Positions 37,799-45,862 of a stretch of 64,000 nucleotides of DNA are shown here, in pieces (the first letter of the stretch is position 1; every line of letters starts with the position of its first letter). The notes beneath the pieces are model-generated. The model ran no database searches. It saw only the letters and a list, made by a program, of their open reading frames with translations, and was not told the DNA's origin. A program made the position numbers and the translations under genes. The stretch is from the NCBI RefSeq assembly GCF_009617895.1, contig NZ_BLAW01000001.1, positions 1,541,001-1,605,000 on the forward strand. The letters are read 5' to 3'. This stretch comes from Prolixibacter sp. SD074. Lineage in GTDB: Bacteria > Bacteroidota > Bacteroidia > Bacteroidales > Prolixibacteraceae.

Positions 37799-38101
37799 TT
37801 ATGTAAGATATATTCCGGATGAATTGTACCGCAGAATAAAAAACGGGATGAATAATACGAAAAGGGCTATGACAATAATTGGGAAAACACTATTACTGCT
37901 TAGAACAGCTAAATTCGGTGAGTTTAAGTCAAAAGAATGATTTGCAGAGTGAGCATCAGTATTATTCTGTGTGACTATATAAGTGTCGTATGGGTCGTTC
38001 CAGGTTTGATGAACACCACCGGGAAAATTTATTTCCAAAAAGGCCATGCAATAAATAATGCCAACTATTGGAAGTAATATTTTAACCCGGTTTTTCATCA
38101 A
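37799..38101 (-). CDS. Small two-helix membrane protein (100 aa)
   Basis: Hydrophobic segments at about 8-24 (ILLPIVGIIYCMAFLEI) and 73-92 (VFPIIVIALFVLFIPFFIL) flank a polar Asn/Asp/His-rich loop. No family recognised. The nearest gene on its strand is the CDF transporter 159 bp upstream; it may be the last member of the metal island or a separate gene. Codon use is AT-rich, like the island. Confidence 0.5.
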   Translation of the reverse strand: MMKNRVKILLPIVGIIYCMAFLEINFPGGVHQTWNDPYDTYIVTQNNTDAHSANHSFDLNSPNLAVLSSNSVFPIIVIALFVLFIPFFILRYNSSGIYLT

Positions 38102-38259
38102 CTTATCAATGTATTTCTGAACGGTAAAAGTAAAAAATATTTTTGGAAATTTAATTTTTGGTATGGTGCTAACTTTCGCGGACCGAAAGACATTAACAGC
38201 AACTATTCACATTCGGGGCAGGTTATTGTTGACTTGTAAATTATTTCCATTAGTATGTC

Positions 38260-39156
38260 TTAACAATCAGTATCACAATATTTTTCTATCTGTTTGTTTT
38301 CAATTTGAAAGGTTGTGTGGCCTATCCCGAATTCGTGTACAAGTTTCTCCTGTAATTCAGCAATAAATTCATCGCTAAACCCTTCAGGCATTATCAGGTG
38401 GGCTGTTAAAGCTATTTGGGTGGTGCTCATTGCCCAAACGTGTAAATCGTGTATATTTTCAACCCCATTTTGGGATAAAAGAAAGTTGCGTACTTTGTCG
38501 AGTTCAATATGCTTGGGAGCGGCATCCAGCGCTAAATCAATGGAATCGGTAAATAAGCGCCAGGTTCCCCAAACGATTACAGCAATTATAAGGAAACTTG
38601 TAACCGGGTCAATCCATTGTTTGCCGGTAAGGTTGATTAACAAACCTGCCAAAACAACGCCCAGCGATACCCCGGCATCGGCTGCCATGTGCAGGAATGC
38701 TCCTTTAATGTTCAGGTCGTCTTTCTGGCCTTTCATAAAAAGCAAGGCAGTTAGGGTGTTGATAACTACACCAATGGCGGCAACAATCATTACCTGACTG
38801 CCTGCCACTGGTTCGGGATTTTTGAATTTACCAATAGCGTCCCAGGCGATTACAGCCACTGCACCAAACAGCAGAAGGGCATTCAAAATAGAAACAAGGA
38901 TGGTTGTTTTTCGAAGCCCGTAGGTGTATTTGCCTCGTGGTTTCATGGATGCAAGCCACATGGCCGTCCATGCAAAAACAAGGCCGAGCACATCACTGGC
39001 ATTATGCCCTGCGTCAGCGAGCAATGCGGATGAGTTGGCGATTAAACCATAAACTATTTCAACGGCAATAAAAGTTACATTTAAACCAATGCCCAGGGCA
39101 AAAGATTTTCCGTAATTTTTGCCAGCCGCATGTGAATGTCCGTGTGTATGTGCCAT
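38260..39156 (-). CDS. Cation diffusion facilitator (CzcD/ZitB-type) transporter
   Basis: Proton-coupled efflux of Zn2+ and perhaps Co2+/Cd2+ from the cytoplasm. MAHTHGHSHAAG supplies a His-rich N terminus; helix 2 has DAGHNASD and helix 5 HMAADAG, both HxxxD metal-site motifs typical of zinc CDFs; residues 210-298 form the cytoplasmic metallochaperone-like domain (NIHDLHVWAMS). 298 residues from ATG 39156. Last gene of the unit that starts with the DUF302 gene; the second CDF gene ends 13 bp upstream. Confidence 0.93.
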   Translation of the reverse strand: MAHTHGHSHAAGKNYGKSFALGIGLNVTFIAVEIVYGLIANSSALLADAGHNASDVLGLVFAWTAMWLASMKPRGKYTYGLRKTTILVSILNALLLFGAVAVIAWDAIGKFKNPEPVAGSQVMIVAAIGVVINTLTALLFMKGQKDDLNIKGAFLHMAADAGVSLGVVLAGLLINLTGKQWIDPVTSFLIIAVIVWGTWRLFTDSIDLALDAAPKHIELDKVRNFLLSQNGVENIHDLHVWAMSTTQIALTAHLIMPEGFSDEFIAELQEKLVHEFGIGHTTFQIENKQIEKYCDTDC

Positions 39157-39169
39157 AATTTTCACATAT

Positions 39170-39964
39170 CTATTTCCCTAATTTCAAAATCCTTATTGCA
39201 CCTCTCACCACAACCAAAAAAACAATGGTTCCAATAATCAGGTCGGGATATTTTGATTGCGTCAACAACACCAAAACACCTGCCGCAATAACACCTGTAT
39301 TGATAATAATATCGTTTGATGTGAAAATCATGGTGGCTTTCATGTGTGCTTCCCGGCTCTTTGACTTTTGCAGAAGATAAAGGCAAACAGAATTGGCAAT
39401 CAATGCCAATACCGAAACGATAATCATGGTTTGAAAATCCGGCACTTCTTCAAAACTGATAAACCTGCGTATCACCTCCAAAAGGCCCAGAAGGGCTAAT
39501 GCCAGTTGAAAATAGCCGCTTAGTTTTGCTACTTTTTTCTTGCGGATTACCGTTGAACCGACTGCCCAAAGGCTAAGTCCATAAACCAACGCGTCTGCCA
39601 GCATATCCAGTGAATCGGCAACCAGGCCCATGGATTTTGATATGAGACCTGTTGTGATTTCAAGGATAAAAAAAGCAAAATTGATAATCAGTACCGTCCA
39701 AAGAAGTTTCGATTGTACCGATGTATTGTCAATAAATTCATCCTGTTGGACAGTTATAGTTTCTTTGTGTTCCGTACCCAAATTGAGTTCTTTCAGCCGT
39801 TGTTCAATTTCAGGATTTTCTTCGGAATGAAAGACAGTGAGTTTTCGGTTTTCAATATCGAACACCAGATTTTTAATGACAGAAAGCCCTTCCAGTTTCA
39901 TCCTGATAAGGGATTCTTCGGAGGGGCAATCCATTTTACTTACGGTAAATACAGATTTGAACAT
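39170..39964 (-). CDS. CDF-type cation transporter with N-terminal HMA-like domain
   Basis: Residues 1-70 form a heavy-metal-associated-like ferredoxin fold (FKSVFTVSKMDCPSEESLIRM) with a single Cys rather than CxxC. Residues 85-264 are a six-helix CDF domain. The metal-site motif in helix 2 is DMLAD (DxxxD) rather than HxxxD, and helix 5 has FTSND, so substrate preference probably differs from the next gene, perhaps Fe/Mn-type or broad. The usual cytoplasmic C-terminal domain is missing; the protein stops after helix 6. Follows the outer-membrane gene by 5 bp in the same unit. Confidence 0.85.
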   Translation of the reverse strand: MFKSVFTVSKMDCPSEESLIRMKLEGLSVIKNLVFDIENRKLTVFHSEENPEIEQRLKELNLGTEHKETITVQQDEFIDNTSVQSKLLWTVLIINFAFFILEITTGLISKSMGLVADSLDMLADALVYGLSLWAVGSTVIRKKKVAKLSGYFQLALALLGLLEVIRRFISFEEVPDFQTMIIVSVLALIANSVCLYLLQKSKSREAHMKATMIFTSNDIIINTGVIAAGVLVLLTQSKYPDLIIGTIVFLVVVRGAIRILKLGK

Positions 39965-39969
39965 GTTAG

Positions 39970-40437
39970 CTATTCTTTATACAACACCACGTTCAACGGA
40001 ATGAAGACGCCCACTTTCAAGCCCCAGTCAATATTATCAACAGGGGTAAACAGGAATACAAAGGCATTTCCCACGTTCCCTAATTTGAAATTGGGGCCGG
40101 TCTGGACTATAAATTTATTTTCATCAAACATGTACTCTTCTGCCAAAACCCACGATACCGGGATTTTTTTGTCAAACCCTACAAACCAGTATTCGTTGAA
40201 ATTGTAGATGGCGTTGGCAAAGGGCGTGTATCCCACCGACAGGTAGGTTTTATTATTGAACATGGCGCCCAATTCGGCATGGATACGGGTTATTTCCGTT
40301 TTGTTGCCGTCAAAATCGTACATCACAAAAGGGTTAACACGCACCCCTGTGATTACTTTCAACCGTTCTCCCTCCTGTGCATTCATAGTGAATGCACAGA
40401 AAAGCGCGAAGGTTAATAACAACAGTTGTTTTCTCAT
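39970..40437 (-). CDS. Secreted/outer-membrane beta-rich protein of the metal island
   Basis: Signal peptide MRKQLLLLTFALFCAFTMNAQ (ATG 40437). The mature 135 residues alternate aromatic and polar residues (LKVITGVRVNPFVMYDF, HAELGAMFNNKTYLSVGYTP, NFNEYWFVGFD), ending PLNVVLYKE without the usual terminal Phe. Likely a small beta barrel or periplasmic beta sandwich; no family recognised. Lies between DUF302 and HMA-CDF genes, 38 bp and 5 bp gaps, so it is part of the efflux unit. Confidence 0.7.
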   Translation of the reverse strand: MRKQLLLLTFALFCAFTMNAQEGERLKVITGVRVNPFVMYDFDGNKTEITRIHAELGAMFNNKTYLSVGYTPFANAIYNFNEYWFVGFDKKIPVSWVLAEEYMFDENKFIVQTGPNFKLGNVGNAFVFLFTPVDNIDWGLKVGVFIPLNVVLYKE

Positions 40438-40481
40438 TTCCAAGGATTCTTAAACTACTTTAGGTTTAAATTCCGGCCGTA

Positions 40482-40868
40482 TTATACGTTTTCAATGACC
40501 TTTTCAAGTTTGGCCCTGATTTCGCCGGCAATACCACCTAATTTGTCATTTTGAACCGCCACCATCGAAGCCACCGGGTCAACGGCAGCTACTTCTGTTT
40601 TGCCATTATCCAGTTCCTGCACAATCACATTGCAGGGTAGCATGGCCCCGATTTTGTTTTCGGCCTGCAGTGCTTTATGTGCAAATGACGGATTGCAAGC
40701 CCCTAAAATTTGGTATTTTCTGAAATCAACATCCAGTTTCTTTTTTAATGTGGCCTGCACATCAATCTCGGTCAAAACCCCGAACCCTTCTTTTTTAAGT
40801 TCTTCGGTTACTTTTTCTACTGCTTCTTCAAAAGCATAATCTGTGGTTTTCTCAAAATAATATTTCAT
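40482..40868 (-). CDS. DUF302 domain protein
   Basis: 128-residue protein wholly made of the DUF302 domain (MKYYFEKTTDYAFEEAVEKV, EIDVQATLKKKLDVDFRKYQILGACNPSFAHKAL, MLPCNVIVQELDNGKTEVAAVDP). The conserved Cys residues in GACNP and LPCNV may bind a metal or heme-like ligand; the biochemical role of DUF302 is not established. First gene of the CDF unit, directly downstream of an operator/promoter module. A second DUF302 copy further upstream is broken. Confidence 0.9.
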   Translation of the reverse strand: MKYYFEKTTDYAFEEAVEKVTEELKKEGFGVLTEIDVQATLKKKLDVDFRKYQILGACNPSFAHKALQAENKIGAMLPCNVIVQELDNGKTEVAAVDPVASMVAVQNDKLGGIAGEIRAKLEKVIENV

Positions 40869-40905
40869 ACGTTTAATTTTTTAATGTTAGACATTTTAAT
40901 AATAT

Positions 40906-40940
40906 CAAAATTACCAATAAATTAGTGCAACATTGTTGCA
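40906..40940 (-). promoter_or_regulatory. Fur-type 7-1-7 operator and promoter for the DUF302-CDF unit
   Basis: TGCAACATTGTTGCA (40926-40940) is a perfect 7-1-7 palindrome, the architecture of Fur-family boxes. Twelve bases further on the minus strand is TAATTTTG (40906-40913), a match to TAnnTTTG, so the palindrome covers the -33 region and a bound protein would block polymerase. It sits 4 bp past the stop of the intact Fur-like gene and 57 bp before the DUF302 ATG. The same palindrome, with the same 12-bp spacing, occurs at 53344-53378. Confidence 0.75.
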
Positions 40941-40944
40941 AAGT

Positions 40945-41358
40945 TTAATCGCAGCGCGGGCACACCCCGTTAATAACGAATTGAGCATTATCATAGGTGT
41001 AGCCGTCTGGCAGTTTAATGTTGGGAATTGGAAGTTCTTTCATGCAACGTGTTCTGCCACAACGCATACAGTAAAAATGAACGTGCAGGTCATTTATATT
41101 ACATGTGCAATCCTCATCGCAGACGGCATACTTAACTGAACCTGAACCATCATTAACTGTATGAACGATGAAATTGTCCTCGAATGATTTAAGCGCCCTG
41201 AATATGGTTGAACGCTCTACCTTTTCAAAACGTTGTTCCAAATCCGCCAGGCTCAGCGCTTTTCCAGATTCAGCAAGTGCTTTGTAAACCAACGTTCGCA
41301 TGGCAGTTGGTTTTACGTTTTTCGATTCAAGTTTCGTTTCGATTTCGTTGTTTGTCAT
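40945..41358 (-). CDS. Fur-family metal-dependent regulator (intact copy)
   Basis: 137 residues. Winged helix at about 15-75 (ALSLADLEQRFEKVERSTIFRALKSFEDNFIVHTV) and metal/dimer domain at 75-137 with HVHFYCMRCGRTRC and the C-terminal CPRC, two CxxC structural zinc pairs. GSVKYAVCDEDCTCN adds further Cys residues. Fur, Zur and PerR subtypes cannot be told apart from sequence alone. Regulator genes of this kind next to efflux genes are unusual, since Fur proteins mostly repress uptake. The operator directly downstream strongly suggests control of the DUF302-CDF unit and possibly of the Czc unit. Confidence 0.92.
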   Translation of the reverse strand: MTNNEIETKLESKNVKPTAMRTLVYKALAESGKALSLADLEQRFEKVERSTIFRALKSFEDNFIVHTVNDGSGSVKYAVCDEDCTCNINDLHVHFYCMRCGRTRCMKELPIPNIKLPDGYTYDNAQFVINGVCPRCD

Positions 41359-41431
41359 TTTGCAAATGCTGTGTTAGTTACTAAATACTATTGAAATACA
41401 ACCAACTATATTTAAAGTTGCAATTTACACC

Positions 41432-41464
41432 AAAAAGCTGTGGCAACCCTAAAGTTGCCACAGC
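41432..41464 (-). terminator. Terminator downstream of the first PII-like gene
   Basis: Perfect 11-bp stem GCTGTGGCAAC (41437-41447) / GTTGCCACAGC (41454-41464) with a six-base loop and five T on the minus strand. Separates the PII-like gene from the Fur-like gene. Confidence 0.85.
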
Positions 41465-41475
41465 CATTCATCTGA

Positions 41476-41805
41476 TTAATTCCCGTTTTTCAACCCGTCT
41501 TTTACCCGGTAGGCTTTTTCAACATCCGAAACATAAATGAGGCCATCACCCGGGTTCCCGGTACGTCCTTGTTCCGATATAATCGCAACAATTTTATCCA
41601 CATTTTCTTTGTTACACACAATTTCAATTTTGGCTACCTGGCTGTTGGTGATTGAAAATTGTGTTGAAACAGAGGGGTCGGAGTTTTCAAGGTTTCCCGT
41701 TCCTTCCGCCATCGAAACCGTTAAATTTGGGAAACCGGCTTCGAGTAAGTGATGGAATATATCATTTACTTTAAATGGCTTTACAAATGCTTTTATTTCT
41801 TTCAT
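41476..41805 (-). CDS. PII-like signalling protein (copy 1) in metal island
   Basis: 109 residues with the PII fold: KEIKAFVKPFKVNDIFHHLLEAG at the start and the nucleotide-binding RTGNPGDGLIYVSDVEKAYRVKDG at the end. The T-loop region (residues 33-55) is GTGNLENSDPSVSTQFS and lacks the uridylylated Tyr of GlnB/GlnK, so this is a divergent PII rather than a nitrogen regulator. A second PII-like gene follows czcA in the same island. The likely role is nucleotide-linked control of metal efflux (inference). The gene is 63 bp downstream of a restriction-helicase relic. Confidence 0.85.
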   Translation of the reverse strand: MKEIKAFVKPFKVNDIFHHLLEAGFPNLTVSMAEGTGNLENSDPSVSTQFSITNSQVAKIEIVCNKENVDKIVAIISEQGRTGNPGDGLIYVSDVEKAYRVKDGLKNGN

Positions 41806-41868
41806 TATATTTTTATTTTATGATTTTACCTGCAACGTATTTCAGTCCGTGCGTGGGAAAAAACACAC

Positions 41869-42084
41869 TTATTGACAAGTTTTGGCTTGTGGGCTGGGAT
41901 AGCCTTTTTGGTAAAAGTGAAACATCAAACCTGCCATTATCAAAGTCTTACCGCTTCCTGTTGCCATATTGTAAAGCAAATGATAAAACTTTTAAGGTTT
42001 TTCTTCTAAATCTTCTTTATTTAAAAAGATATATCGCCTAAATGCTTCAATTTGGTATGGTGTTATGTAAAACACAACCACCAT
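41869..42084 (-). pseudogene. Type III restriction enzyme (Res) helicase fragment
   Basis: The minus strand from ATG 42084 reads MVVVFYITPYQIEAFRRYI, an in-frame TAA (41992-41994), then FYHLLYNMATGSGKTLIMAG and LMFHFYQKGY before another stop at 41869. This is the Q-motif-like start and Walker A region (GSGKT) of superfamily-2 helicases as in type III restriction subunits, where QIEAF is followed about 30 residues later by NMATGSGKT. The remaining 800 or so residues are absent. The rest of the 403-bp gap (41806-42208) shows a 36-codon frame (42067-42177, MLKKVKLYKESSG) and TAATTTTG on the minus strand, perhaps the old promoter. Confidence 0.75.
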
Positions 42085-42208
42085 GATTTACCTTCATGTA
42101 GCTCAATATGTCCCCTCATTAAACCAAACAGTCCACTCGATTCCTTGTACAACTTCACTTTTTTAAGCATCAATCAAACTTTATCAAAATTACTTTATTT
42201 ACAAATTG

Positions 42209-44290
42209 CTAATTTTTCATTACCCTGATTGCATTAAACACCGCAATCAAAGCAACGCCCATATCGCCAAAAACCGCTTCCCACATGGTGGCAACCCCGA
42301 AAATACCCAAGACTATAAAGGCCGTTTTAACCACAAGGGCAAAAATTATATTTTGCCACACGATATTTCTGGTTTTCCTGGCAACATCCATAGCATCAAT
42401 GACTTTTGAAGGTGAATCGGTCATCAATACCACATCGGCGGTTTCTATTGCTGCATCGGAACCGAGCGCACCCATAGCAATGCCGACATCGGCACGGGCA
42501 ATTACCGGGGCATCGTTTATGCCATCGCCCACAAAAGCAACTTTGCTGTTTTTGTTCAACATTCTTTCAATATGCTCAACTTTGTTTTCAGGAAGCAATT
42601 CGGTATAATATTCTCTGATGCCCAGCTTTCGGGCGAAAATACCCGCGGCATATTTGCTGTCGCCTGTAAGCATTACTGTTTTAATGCCTTTTTTGTTTAA
42701 ACGTCCGATGGCTTCAATGGAATCCTCTTTCAAACTATCTGATATAACAATGTAGCCAGCGTACTTCCTGTCAACAACAACATGCACAACCGTACCTTCA
42801 ATTTCACAGGTGTCATGCGCTATGTTTTCTTTATGAAGGAGCTTATCATTCCCTACAAATATTTCCTTTTTGTCAATGTTTGCCTTAATCCCATGCCCGG
42901 ATATTTCTTCCACCTTCCCGATTCTCGAATTGTCAAAATCCCGCTTATAGGATTCGAGTATGGATTTTGCAATCGGATGATTGGAATTATATTCGGCATA
43001 GGCCGCGTATTCTGATATTTCTTCCTTTGAAAAGCCATTTGAGGTGACTATTTCTGTTACTTTGAACTCTCCTTTTGTAAGCGTGCCGGTCTTATCGAAC
43101 ACCACGGTTTTAACCTGGGTCAGCGCATCTAAAAAGTTAGAACCTTTCACCAGGATTCCTTTCCTCGAAGCGCCGCCTATTCCGCCGAAATATCCAAGCG
43201 GAATGCTGATTACCAGTGCGCAGGGACATGAAATAACCAAGACTACCAACGCCCGGTAAATCCAATCGCTAAAAGTTGCGCCGCTTAGTAAAAGCGGGGG
43301 CAAAACAGCAAGCAGAAGAGCGCCAAAAACCACTACGGGCGTATAATATTTGGCAAACGTGGTGATGAACTTTTCGGTTTCCGCTTTTTTGGATGACGCG
43401 TTTTCAACCATCTCAAGTATTTTTGAAATAGAAGATTCACCAAAAAGGCGGGTAACTCTAACGGTTATTAATCCAGTTTGATTTATCATTCCCGCTAATA
43501 CCTCATCCTTTGATTTTATTTTTCGCGGGACACTTTCACCCGTAAGCGCTGAGGTATCAACAAATGAACTCCCCTCAATTACCAATCCATCCAACGGAAC
43601 TTTTTCGCCGGCTTTAACTATTATTTCGTCTCCAAGGTTCACATCTTCCGGCGAAACTTTTATGATATCCCCACCGTCTTTCAGATTAGCATAATCGGGT
43701 TTAATTTCAAGAAGCGATTTTATTGACCCGCGGGAACGGTCAACCGCAATATCCTGGAATAGTTCACCAACAACATAAAACAACATAACAGCAACGGCTT
43801 CGGGCATTTCATCTATAGCAAAGGCTCCCAGCGTTGCCACCGACATCAGAAATTGCTCGTTAAAAACCTGTCCCCGGATGATGTTTTTACCCGCCGATGC
43901 AAGAACATTCCAGCCCACGATGAGGTAGCCCGTCACGAATACAGCATATTCGGCGATGTGAAAAGGCGTATTGTGGAGCTCCTCTTCAAAAATCAGTCCT
44001 GCCACCAGGAGAAGGATACCTGAAATTGCTTTAATAATCGTCCATTTGTTTTCAGCAAGTTCACTTGAAGAAACAATTGTTTTTTTATCAATATCATCTT
44101 CAATTTCAACTTCGGGTTCTATCTCTTTTATTTTGCTTTTTACCTTTTCAAGGTCATCAGTATCTATTGTCATTGAAGTAGTGGCGAAATTAACGCTCAC
44201 AAATTTTACATCTTTCAGTTTCCCGACACCTTCTTCAACCTTTGCCGCACATGAAGCGCAGTCCAGGTTTTTTAGGTTATATTTTTTCAT
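42209..44290 (-). CDS. Heavy-metal P1B-type ATPase (Zn/Cd/Pb class, CadA/ZntA-like)
   Basis: ATP-driven export of soft divalent metals across the inner membrane. N-terminal HMA domain with LDCASCAAKVEEGV (residues 8-21), then about 8 membrane helices. The transport motif is SCPCALVISIP, phosphorylation motif FDKTGTLTKGE, SNHPIAKSI supplies the HP motif and GDGINDAPVIARADVGIAMG the hinge. CPC with the following YFGGIGGASRKGILVKG is typical of P1B-2 (Zn/Cd/Pb) rather than copper pumps. 693 residues, normal. The broken DUF302 gene is just upstream on the same strand; no operator like the two Fur boxes was found here. Confidence 0.95.
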   Translation of the reverse strand: MKKYNLKNLDCASCAAKVEEGVGKLKDVKFVSVNFATTSMTIDTDDLEKVKSKIKEIEPEVEIEDDIDKKTIVSSSELAENKWTIIKAISGILLLVAGLIFEEELHNTPFHIAEYAVFVTGYLIVGWNVLASAGKNIIRGQVFNEQFLMSVATLGAFAIDEMPEAVAVMLFYVVGELFQDIAVDRSRGSIKSLLEIKPDYANLKDGGDIIKVSPEDVNLGDEIIVKAGEKVPLDGLVIEGSSFVDTSALTGESVPRKIKSKDEVLAGMINQTGLITVRVTRLFGESSISKILEMVENASSKKAETEKFITTFAKYYTPVVVFGALLLAVLPPLLLSGATFSDWIYRALVVLVISCPCALVISIPLGYFGGIGGASRKGILVKGSNFLDALTQVKTVVFDKTGTLTKGEFKVTEIVTSNGFSKEEISEYAAYAEYNSNHPIAKSILESYKRDFDNSRIGKVEEISGHGIKANIDKKEIFVGNDKLLHKENIAHDTCEIEGTVVHVVVDRKYAGYIVISDSLKEDSIEAIGRLNKKGIKTVMLTGDSKYAAGIFARKLGIREYYTELLPENKVEHIERMLNKNSKVAFVGDGINDAPVIARADVGIAMGALGSDAAIETADVVLMTDSPSKVIDAMDVARKTRNIVWQNIIFALVVKTAFIVLGIFGVATMWEAVFGDMGVALIAVFNAIRVMKN

Positions 44291-44361
44291 TTTAGAAAAA
44301 TGTTAATGTTTTACACGTTTTTTTTAATCAGTTCCCAATCCAATGCAACTTACAATTACCT

Positions 44362-44774
44362 TCAAAGGAACTTTGAGTCATAAGAAGTAGTGATTGATTC
44401 CATCATCCTTGCCAGTTTCAATTTTATGGCATAAGTCAGAATAACCAGAAATTCATTATTAGAATCTTTTATGGAAGAAAAGGGGTCTATTGCTACTACT
44501 TTTACTTCATTCTTATTATTTGTTGTAAAACAATATTAAAGGGTAACGAAGCCGTAATTTACCCTTTCATATCGAGAATATTGTATAGAAAATCCATGTT
44601 ACAGGCTCCCAATACTACAAATCCAGGACATATACTGCCAAGTTTTAGGCGAACTTTTTCCTGCATATCTATTTCATAGAATAATTCAAAGTCTTCCTTC
44701 TTTAAAGATATTTTTACTACCTGCAGAATATCGTTAAAATTTCCTTTTACTATTTTGTTGAAGTAGTATTCCAT
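44362..44774 (-). pseudogene. DUF302 gene, second copy, with internal stop and frameshift
   Basis: MEYYFNKIVKGNFNDILQVV through VVLGACNMDFLYNILDMKG is the N-terminal half of a DUF302 protein homologous to the intact copy at 40482. An in-frame TAA at 44559-44561 follows; translation past it gives ASLPFNIVLQ, matching MLPCNVIVQ of the intact copy. A change of frame then yields NEVKVVAIDPFSSIKDSNNE and LKLARMMESITTSYDSKFL, matching TEVAAVDPVASM onward, to TGA at 44362-44364. One stop plus one indel therefore broke a full-length gene. It lies upstream of the P-type ATPase. Confidence 0.85.
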
Positions 44775-45016
44775 GGTACAAAGTTTTTAAGACTACTTTT
44801 TAAGTGTTCAAAATAAAGAAAGCCTGATATACAATTTTCATCTCCTTTTTTTCTTTTTCTTTTGTTTTTGCAGGTTATTTGTATTCACTCTTTGCAAAAT
44901 AATTTTTGCTATCTTGATTGGTCATTTACTATCACCGGTGATTTACCATCGGTGACGATGATTTTCGAGTTAGGCGATTTTACCAAATCCCTGGTGAAAA
45001 AACTTTAATAATAAAA

Positions 45017-45802
45017 TCATATATTCTGGAATTTAAACCTCTTTTTTTGTTTTGATTCCAGATATTCAACCGTTTCACTGGTTGAAAGCGAATTGGTTAC
45101 GTTTCCCGTTCGCAGGAAAAAAACTGTTTGGTTATTTTCTTTAAAGTAAACAGGCCGTTTAGAGCGCTCAATGAATAAGGAGCATATTTCCTTATCGTTG
45201 ATAATATGGAATGACACCTGTATTTTGCTACAGATATCTTTGCCAAAGGCATTTGCAACGATTAACATTAGTCTTTGCTCAAAACCATCTTTTGTTTTCT
45301 TTTTCAATGACCAATAATCATTGTCCAATCCTAAAATCTCTCCGTAATCATTCACTCCAATAATCAGGATGCCACCTTTCCCATTTAAAAATCCGGCAAT
45401 TGATTTTAAAATAACATGCTCCAGGTTTTTATCGGTTTTAACCTGCCGGTAGTCATGCCTGAGCGATGATTTGAATTCTACACGTTCATTTTCACCTTTT
45501 TCAATTAGTTTCAGGATATCTGAGGTAGTAAGCTTCTTTTCCGGTTTTCTTTTTTTGTAACGATAGAAAAGAGTGGCAAAAACTATCCCCACAACAGAAA
45601 CGGTTAAGTCAAGCATAAAAATGCCAAGGTCTGTCGGTGGTAAAAGAACATTGTAAATATTTGATACTAATTTCAGGAAAGGAGTTTCATGAAATAAGAA
45701 TTCGTATTGATAAGTTGCGATAAGAAGTGGCGACACTATCAGAAAGAAAACCCCACCACCAATTAACTGCCATATAAACAAACTTTTAAAATATTTTTTC
45801 AT
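45017..45802 (-). CDS. Membrane-anchored Schlafen/AlbA_2-domain protein
   Basis: 261 residues. Two N-terminal membrane helices (about 8-31, and 60-82 GIFMLDLTVSVVGIVFATLFY) and then a cytoplasmic domain at 100-245: GENERVEFKSSLRHD, VILKSIAGFLNGKGGILIIGVNDYGEILGLDND, the hallmark of Schlafen AlbA_2 / divergent AAA-4 domains, which bind nucleic acid or nucleotide. Such domains occur in putative transcription regulators and in anti-phage proteins. Its neighbour upstream (60 bp) encodes a double zinc-finger protein. AT-rich codon use. Role in the metal island is unknown. Confidence 0.85.
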   Translation of the reverse strand: MKKYFKSLFIWQLIGGGVFFLIVSPLLIATYQYEFLFHETPFLKLVSNIYNVLLPPTDLGIFMLDLTVSVVGIVFATLFYRYKKRKPEKKLTTSDILKLIEKGENERVEFKSSLRHDYRQVKTDKNLEHVILKSIAGFLNGKGGILIIGVNDYGEILGLDNDYWSLKKKTKDGFEQRLMLIVANAFGKDICSKIQVSFHIINDKEICSLFIERSKRPVYFKENNQTVFFLRTGNVTNSLSTSETVEYLESKQKKRFKFQNI

Positions 45803-45862
45803 GTCAATTATGTTTTAATCAAAAAACCGGGGCCAAATATTTCCCGCGGTATAATAAAACAG

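Noticed and set aside
41775-42041. 88-codon plus-strand frame overlapping the PII-like gene start
   Set aside because: The minus strand of the same stretch encodes the helicase relic and the PII leader; the plus-strand translation shows no features.
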